NCBI GenBank assembly: GCA_938008925.1
Contig: CALLIQ010000145.1
Location: 1 to 19,706, forward strand
Source of the DNA: an uncultured Acidimicrobiales bacterium
GTDB taxonomy: Bacteria; Actinomycetota; Acidimicrobiia; Acidimicrobiales; SZUA-35
DNA: 19,706 nucleotides
Reading direction: 5' to 3'
Part shown: positions 14,815 to 19,706 of the stretch, one piece after another
Numbering within the stretch: position 1 is the first letter of the stretch
Layout of the letters: the number at the start of each line of letters is the position of its first letter
Program-made: the position numbers and the translations under genes
The notes under the pieces: generated by a model
The model's input: only the letters and a program-made list of their open reading frames with translations
Told to the model about the DNA's origin: nothing
Databases searched by the model: none

Positions 14815-14817
14815 CTG

Positions 14818-15138
14818 TCACAGCTGCTGAATCTTGATCTCGATGTCAACACCGGCGGGCAGCTCGAGCCGCTGGAGCGAGTCGACCGTCTTGGGGTTCG
14901 GCTCGAGGATGTCGATCAGACGCTTGTGAACACGCATCTCGAAGTGCTCGCGGCTGTCCTTGTCCTTGTGCGGCGACCGGATCACACAGAACCGGTGCTT
15001 CTCGGTCGGCAACGGGATCGGACCGCGGAACTCTGCGTTGGTGCGAGCGACGGTCTCGACGATCTTGGTTGTCGACTGATCCACGACCTCGTGGTCGTAT
15101 GCCTTGAGGCGGATGCGGATCTTCTGCTTGGCTGCCAT
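14818..15138 (-). CDS. rpsJ: 30S ribosomal protein S10 (NusE)
   Basis: S10 is a small-subunit head protein and, as NusE, links NusG and RNA polymerase in antitermination and coupling. The 106 residues contain KIRIRLKAYDHEVVDQSTTKIVETVARTNAEFRGPIPLPTEKHRF and HFEMRVHKRLIDILEPNPKTVDSLQRLELPAGVDIEIKIQQL, matching the family at normal length. ATG 15138 lies 11 nt after the tuf stop, with AGGGA overlapping that stop codon. It is thus the end of the str transcript rather than the head of the S10 operon, being followed by hairpins and the opposing sigma gene. Confidence 0.97.
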   Translation of the reverse strand: MAAKQKIRIRLKAYDHEVVDQSTTKIVETVARTNAEFRGPIPLPTEKHRFCVIRSPHKDKDSREHFEMRVHKRLIDILEPNPKTVDSLQRLELPAGVDIEIKIQQL

Positions 15139-15149
15139 GGTCGGTATCC

Positions 15150-16337
15150 CTACTTGACGATCTTGGTGACGCGACCGGCGCCGACAGTACGACCACCCTC
15201 ACGAATAGCGAAACGCAAACCCTCGTCCATCGCGATCGGGTTGATCAACTCAACCGACATGTCGGTGTTATCACCCGGCATACACATCTCCGTACCCTCA
15301 GGCAACGTCACCGCACCCGTGATATCAGTCGTACGGAAATAGAACTGCGGACGATAATTCGCGAAGAACGGCTTATGACGACCGCCCTCCTCCTTCGTCA
15401 ACACATACACCTGAGCCTCGAAATCAGTGTGCGGCGTGATACTGCCCGGCTTGGCCAACACCTGACCACGCTGAACCTCATCCTTCTCAATACCGCGGAG
15501 CAACGCACCGATGTTGTCGCCAGCCTGACCCTGATCCAACAACTTCCGGAACATCTCAACACCCGTGCAAGTGGTGGTCTGCGTGTCCTTGATACCAATG
15601 ATCTCCAGGCTGTCGCCCGTGTTCACGATGCCCTGCTCGACCTTGCCAGTCACCACCGTGCCACGACCCGTGATCGAGAACACATCCTCAATCGGCATCA
15701 AGAACGGCTTATCCAAATCACGCTCAGGCTCAGGGATGTACTCATCCACCGCAGCCATCAACTCCATCACCTTGTCACCAGCGTCAGAATCACCCTCGAG
15801 GGCCTTCAACGCCGAGACGTGCACCACCGGGCAGTCATCACCCGGGAAGTCATACTCAGACAACAGCTCACGAGCCTCGAGCTCAACCAGCTCAAGAAGC
15901 TCTTCATCATCGACCATGTCAGCCTTGTTCAACGCGACCACGATCGCAGGCACACCGACCTGACGGGCAAGGAGCACGTGCTCACGAGTCTGAGGCATCG
16001 GACCATCAGCAGCCGACACCACCAGAATCGCACCATCGACCTGAGCCGCACCAGTGATCATGTTCTTGATGTAGTCAGCGTGACCCGGCATGTCGACATG
16101 CGCGTAATGCCGATTATCAGTCTCATACTCAACGTGTGACACGTTGATCGTGATGCCACGCTCACGCTCTTCAGGCGCCTTGTCGATGTTCTCGAACGCC
16201 GTCGCGTTGTTCCCCTCGACACGATCCGACAGAACCTTCGTGATCGCAGCAGTCAACGTGGTCTTCCCATGGTCGATATGACCCATGGTCCCCACATTCA
16301 CATGCGGCTTATTACGTTCGAACTTTTCCTTCGCCAT
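15150..16337 (-). CDS. tuf: Elongation factor Tu
   Basis: EF-Tu brings aminoacyl-tRNA to the ribosome using GTP. The 395 residues have all GTPase motifs: G1 GHIDHGKT (19-26), G2 RGIT (60-63), G3 DMPGH (82-86), G4 NKAD (137-140) and G5 SAL (175-177), then the two beta-barrel domains. The codon choice differs from the neighbours: glycine GGT, arginine CGT, valine GTT or GTG, leucine often TTG and aspartate GAT are frequent, while fusA and the ribosomal genes favour C-ending codons. The first ATG (MAKEKFERNKPHVNVGTMGH) is standard. It lies 77 nt after fusA and 11 nt before rpsJ. Confidence 0.98.
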   Translation of the reverse strand: MAKEKFERNKPHVNVGTMGHIDHGKTTLTAAITKVLSDRVEGNNATAFENIDKAPEERERGITINVSHVEYETDNRHYAHVDMPGHADYIKNMITGAAQVDGAILVVSAADGPMPQTREHVLLARQVGVPAIVVALNKADMVDDEELLELVELEARELLSEYDFPGDDCPVVHVSALKALEGDSDAGDKVMELMAAVDEYIPEPERDLDKPFLMPIEDVFSITGRGTVVTGKVEQGIVNTGDSLEIIGIKDTQTTTCTGVEMFRKLLDQGQAGDNIGALLRGIEKDEVQRGQVLAKPGSITPHTDFEAQVYVLTKEEGGRHKPFFANYRPQFYFRTTDITGAVTLPEGTEMCMPGDNTDMSVELINPIAMDEGLRFAIREGGRTVGAGRVTKIVK

Positions 16338-16414
16338 CTTTCGTCTCTTTCATTGACCGGCCAGGCCGGGGGTTTCCGGAACGAGTCAGTTCTCGGGTGG
16401 TTACTTGAGTGGGC

Positions 16415-18517
16415 TCACTCGCCCTGGATGCGCTTGACGATTTCCTCTTGCACACTGCCGGGCGTTTGCTGGTAGCTGTGGAACTGCATCGTGTAGGTGG
16501 CACGACCCTGGGTCTTGGAGCGGAGGTCGGTTGAGTAACCGAACATCTCCGACAGCGGAACCTGAGCCGAGACAACTTGATTGTTGCCACGAACTTCCAT
16601 TTGGCCGACCTTGCCTCGACGTGAGTTGAGGTCGCCGATCACATCACCCATGTAATCCTCAGGGGTGACGACTTCGACGGCCATGGTCGGCTCGAGCAGG
16701 GTGGGCTTCGCCCGCTTTGCAACCTGCTTGAACGCCATGGTTCCGGCGATCTTGAACGCCATCTCCGAGGAGTCGACGTCGTGGAACTTGCCGTCGAGGA
16801 GCGTGACACGCACGTCGACGGTGGGGAAGCCGGCGAGCACGCCGGTGGTCATTGCGTCCTTGATGCCCGCATCGACCGACGGGATGTACTCACGGGGGAT
16901 ACGACCACCCGTGATCTTGTCGACGAACTCGTAGCCGCCACCGGGGCCCGAGGGCTCCATCATGATGGTGACTTCGGCGTACTGACCCGTACCACCCGTC
17001 TGCTTCTTGTGGGTGTAGGTGTCCTTCTCGACCGTGTCGGTGATGGTCTCGCGGTAGGCGACCTGCGGCTTGCCGACGGTGGCGTCGACCTTGAACTCGC
17101 GCATCATGCGGTCGACGAGCACCTCGAGGTGGAGCTCGCCCATGCCGGCGATGATGGTCTGACCGGTCTCTTCATCGGTCCGGACGCTGAACGTCGGATC
17201 CTCTTCGGCGAGGGACTGGAGGGCCTTGGCCATCTTGTCCTGGTCGGCCTTGGTCTTCGGCTCGACGGCGACGTGGATGACGGGGTCGGGGAACTCGAGC
17301 GACTCGAGGACGATCGTCGCCTTGTCATCGCTGAGGGTGTCGCCCGTACGGACGTCCTTCATGCCGATCGCAGCGAGGATGTCGCCGGTCATGGCGACAT
17401 CGCGGTCTTCCTGCTTCGCAGCGTGCATCTCGAGGAGGCGGCCCATCCGCTCCTTGTTGCCCGTGCGGGTGTTGAGCAGCTGGCCGCCCTTTTCGACGGT
17501 TCCGGAGTACACCCGGAAGTAGGTCAGCTTGCCGCCACCGGCTCCGGGGTTGGCCATGACCTTGAAGGCGAGCGCAGAGAACGGCTCGTTGTCGGAGGCC
17601 TGACGAGTCTCTTCTTCGCCGGTCTTGTAGTGAAGGCCGGTGACCGGGGGAAGCTCGGTGGGCGACGGGAGGTAGTCGATGACGGCATCGAGGAGGGGCT
17701 GCACGCCCTTGTTCTTGAACGCCGTGCCACAGAGGATCGGGACGAGCTTGTTGTCGATCGTGGCGGCGCGAAGCGCCGTCTTGAGCTCGTCCTCGGTGAT
17801 CTCCTCGTCCTCGAGGTACTTCATCATGAGGTCGTCATCGGTGGCGGCGACGGCCTCGACCAGCAAGCCTCGGAACTCCTCGGCCTTGTCGGCGTACTCG
17901 GCCGGGATGTCCACCTCTTCGTAGGTCGCACCGAGGTCTTTCTCGTCGACGGCGGCGGCCCAGACGAGCGCCTTCATCTTGACGAGGTCGACGATGCCGA
18001 GGAAGTCGGCTTCGATGCCGATGGGCAGCTGGATCACGGCGACGTCTTGGGTCAGACGCTCCTTGATCGTGTCGAGGCAGAAGTAGAAGTCGGCACCGGT
18101 GCGATCGAGCTTGTTGACGAAGCACATGCGGGGCACGCCGTAGCGGTCGGCCTGACGCCACACCGTTTCGGTCTGGGGCTCGACGCCGGCGACACCGTCG
18201 AACACGGCGACGGCGCCGTCGAGGACGCGAAGCGAACGCTCGACCTCGACGGTGAAGTCGACGTGGCCGGGCGTGTCGATGATGTTGATCCGGTAGTCGT
18301 TCCAGAAACAGGTGGTGGCAGCGGAGGTGATCGTGATGCCACGCTCCTGCTCCTGCTCCATCCAGTCCATGGTGGCGCCGCCGTCGTGGACTTCACCGAT
18401 CTTGTAGTTCTTGCCGGTGTAGTAAAGGATGCGCTCGGTCGTCGTGGTCTTGCCGGCATCGATGTGAGCCATGATGCCGATGTTGCGGTAACGATCGAGG
18501 GGGGTGGGTCGCGACAT
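16415..18517 (-). CDS. fusA: Elongation factor G
   Basis: EF-G drives translocation and, with RRF, ribosome recycling using GTP. The 700 residues are of normal length. The GTPase motifs are G1 AHIDAGKT (17-24), G2 RGIT (59-62), G3 DTPGH (81-85) and G4 NKLD (135-138), followed by domains II-V with the signature GGRIPREYIPSVDAGIKDAM and the end in RGRATYTMQFHSYQQTPGSVQEEIVKR. ATG 18517 is preceded by GAGG at seven bases. It is separated from rpsG by 119 nt with no gene, and from tuf by 77 nt. Confidence 0.98.
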   Translation of the reverse strand: MSRPTPLDRYRNIGIMAHIDAGKTTTTERILYYTGKNYKIGEVHDGGATMDWMEQEQERGITITSAATTCFWNDYRINIIDTPGHVDFTVEVERSLRVLDGAVAVFDGVAGVEPQTETVWRQADRYGVPRMCFVNKLDRTGADFYFCLDTIKERLTQDVAVIQLPIGIEADFLGIVDLVKMKALVWAAAVDEKDLGATYEEVDIPAEYADKAEEFRGLLVEAVAATDDDLMMKYLEDEEITEDELKTALRAATIDNKLVPILCGTAFKNKGVQPLLDAVIDYLPSPTELPPVTGLHYKTGEEETRQASDNEPFSALAFKVMANPGAGGGKLTYFRVYSGTVEKGGQLLNTRTGNKERMGRLLEMHAAKQEDRDVAMTGDILAAIGMKDVRTGDTLSDDKATIVLESLEFPDPVIHVAVEPKTKADQDKMAKALQSLAEEDPTFSVRTDEETGQTIIAGMGELHLEVLVDRMMREFKVDATVGKPQVAYRETITDTVEKDTYTHKKQTGGTGQYAEVTIMMEPSGPGGGYEFVDKITGGRIPREYIPSVDAGIKDAMTTGVLAGFPTVDVRVTLLDGKFHDVDSSEMAFKIAGTMAFKQVAKRAKPTLLEPTMAVEVVTPEDYMGDVIGDLNSRRGKVGQMEVRGNNQVVSAQVPLSEMFGYSTDLRSKTQGRATYTMQFHSYQQTPGSVQEEIVKRIQGE

Positions 18518-18636
18518 AACTGTGCCTCGGGGCGTGCGTCAGAAACGGGTGTTTGGTTCGGTACGAGTGGGAGCTGGCGCAGGGTTCACCGGCCGACGGA
18601 GAGTCTGCTCGATGGATGGGCCAGACATCGGGATCA

Positions 18637-19107
<471 letters not shown>

Positions 19108-19108
19108 G

Positions 19109-19480
19109 TCAGCCTTCCTTCTTCACGCCGTAGCGGCTTCGGGCCTGCTTGCGATCTCGCACGCCGGCGGTGTCGAGGGTTCCTCGAACGATCTTGTAGC
19201 GAACACCAGGGAGGTCCTTCACACGACCACCGCGAACGAGCACGATCGAGTGCTCCTGGAGGTTGTGGCCCTCACCGGGGATGTACGCGGTGACTTCGAT
19301 GCCGCTGGTGAGACGCACACGGGCGACCTTGCGGAGTGCCGAGTTCGGCTTCTTCGGGGTGGCGGTGTACACGCGGGTGCACACACCTCGCCGCTGTGGC
19401 GAGCCGTTGAGGGCCGGAGTCTTGGCCTTCTTGGTCTTCGACTGGCGGCCCTTGCGGACCAGCTGTTGCATTGTGGGCAC
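19109..19480 (-). CDS. rpsL: 30S ribosomal protein S12
   Basis: S12 controls decoding accuracy at the A site. The 123 residues start (V/M)PTMQQLVRKGRQ, as in the whole family, and contain TPKKPNSALRK (41-51) and GGRVKDLPGVRY (84-95). Lys 43 and Lys 88, whose changes give streptomycin resistance elsewhere, are the sensitive type. Asp 89 is the residue methylthiolated in many bacteria. I choose the GTG at 19480, because GAGG lies five bases upstream and the MPT(I/M)QQL start is universal; ATG 19471 would lose three conserved residues. The open frame reaching 19594 is not S12-like. Confidence 0.97.
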   Translation of the reverse strand: MPTMQQLVRKGRQSKTKKAKTPALNGSPQRRGVCTRVYTATPKKPNSALRKVARVRLTSGIEVTAYIPGEGHNLQEHSIVLVRGGRVKDLPGVRYKIVRGTLDTAGVRDRKQARSRYGVKKEG

Positions 19481-19522
19481 AAGAACCTCGACGAACGTGC
19501 GGTGGTGGAGAACTCGGTAACG

Positions 19523-19560
19523 AAAAACGTGGTGTTCGATCGGGCGAGACCCGGAACACC
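19523..19560 (-). terminator. Terminator-like attenuator hairpin in the rpsL leader
   Basis: On the minus strand GGTGTTC and GAACACC (19554-19560 and 19531-19537) pair, and inside them cggg/cccg add four pairs around cgaga, with a 3-nt bulge. Three bases after the stem comes a run of five T (19527-19523). The T-run ends about 43 nt before the GTG of rpsL, a position typical of leader attenuation. Part of the upstream arm could alternatively pair with tcgcc at 19569-19573. Confidence 0.55.
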
Positions 19561-19643
19561 GACATGCATCGCCGGGGCGGGTGCCGCGCGACACAACGGC
19601 GCGAAACGCCGACAGACAAGGCTATTGGTCCAACCCCGCGAAA

Positions 19644-19675
19644 CACACGCGATCGACGAAACTTGCGCGCGTGTG
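19644..19675. repeat. 8-bp inverted repeat in the distal rpsL leader
   Basis: cacacgcg (19644-19651) and cgcgtgtg (19668-19675) are perfectly complementary with 16 nt between. It lies immediately downstream, in the transcription direction, of the possible -10 box, so it would be either an operator or the first hairpin of the mRNA leader. Confidence 0.45.
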
Positions 19676-19676
19676 G

Positions 19677-19682
19677 TGTATA
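19677..19682 (-). promoter_or_regulatory. Possible -10 box of the rpsL promoter (TATACA)
   Basis: The minus-strand hexamer TATACA stands out in the GC-rich upstream region about 200 nt before rpsL. The -35 region would lie near the window edge and shows no clear TTGACA. It is offered as the best visible candidate only. Confidence 0.3.
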
Positions 19683-19706
19683 GCCCAGCGGGCGGGTCAG
19701 GCGGTG

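Noticed and set aside
15375..16139. Plus-strand open frame of 254 codons opposite tuf
   Set aside because: It mirrors the tuf codons, is rich in His, Leu and Arg, and has no domain-like pattern.
16338..16414. Hairpin ccggcc/ggccgg in the fusA-tuf gap as a terminator
   Set aside because: The stem is short with a one-base loop and no T-run, and it lies close to the tuf start. It is too weak to call.
19481..19594. N-terminal extension of S12 up to 19594
   Set aside because: The extra residues are not S12-like and cover the attenuator hairpin. The GTG at 19480 has an SD and gives the standard start.

Overview
The window is a long ribosomal-protein cluster from a high-GC bacterium, most probably an actinobacterium. 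The class Acidimicrobiia is my best guess, from the high GC, the str-S10-spc order, the zinc-type S14 and the extended L22 and S3. This is inference from gene content, not a database result. Most of the window (about 19480 down to 1780) is read on the minus strand.

In transcription order, from high to low coordinates: (1) the str block, rpsL-rpsG-fusA-tuf, behind a structured leader with a terminator-like hairpin, with rpsJ 11 nt after tuf; (2) an interruption at about 13.47-14.82 kb, where an ECF-type sigma factor gene lies on the plus strand between rpsJ and rplC, followed by a strong 16-bp hairpin shared by the two converging transcripts; (3) the rest of the S10 operon, rplC-rplD-rplW-rplB-rpsS-rplV-rpsC-rplP-rpmC-rpsQ; (4) the spc operon, rplN-rplX-rplE-rpsN-rpsH-rplF-rplR-rpsE-rpmD-rplO, packed tightly with many ATGA or TGATG stop/start overlaps; (5) secY and adk, each behind a gap of about 150 nt. 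The usual continuation after adk (map, infA, rpmJ, rpsM, rpsK, rpsD, rpoA, rplQ) is absent. Instead adk converges on a small gene of unknown function (1362-1700).

The left end (1-1241, plus strand) holds the tail of an OmpR-type response regulator and a complete membrane histidine kinase, joined by an ATGA overlap.

The genes form the machinery for making ribosomes and starting protein export: small- and large-subunit proteins, elongation factors G and Tu, the SecY channel and adenylate kinase. The least ordinary features are: an L22 protein of 302 residues carrying an acidic linker and a second small domain; an S3 with an 88-residue extension; the sigma gene splitting the S10 operon; a terminator-like hairpin with a T5 run before rpsL; and tuf codon usage clearly unlike that of its neighbours. 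I found no CRISPR array, tRNA, rRNA, transposase or insertion sequence.
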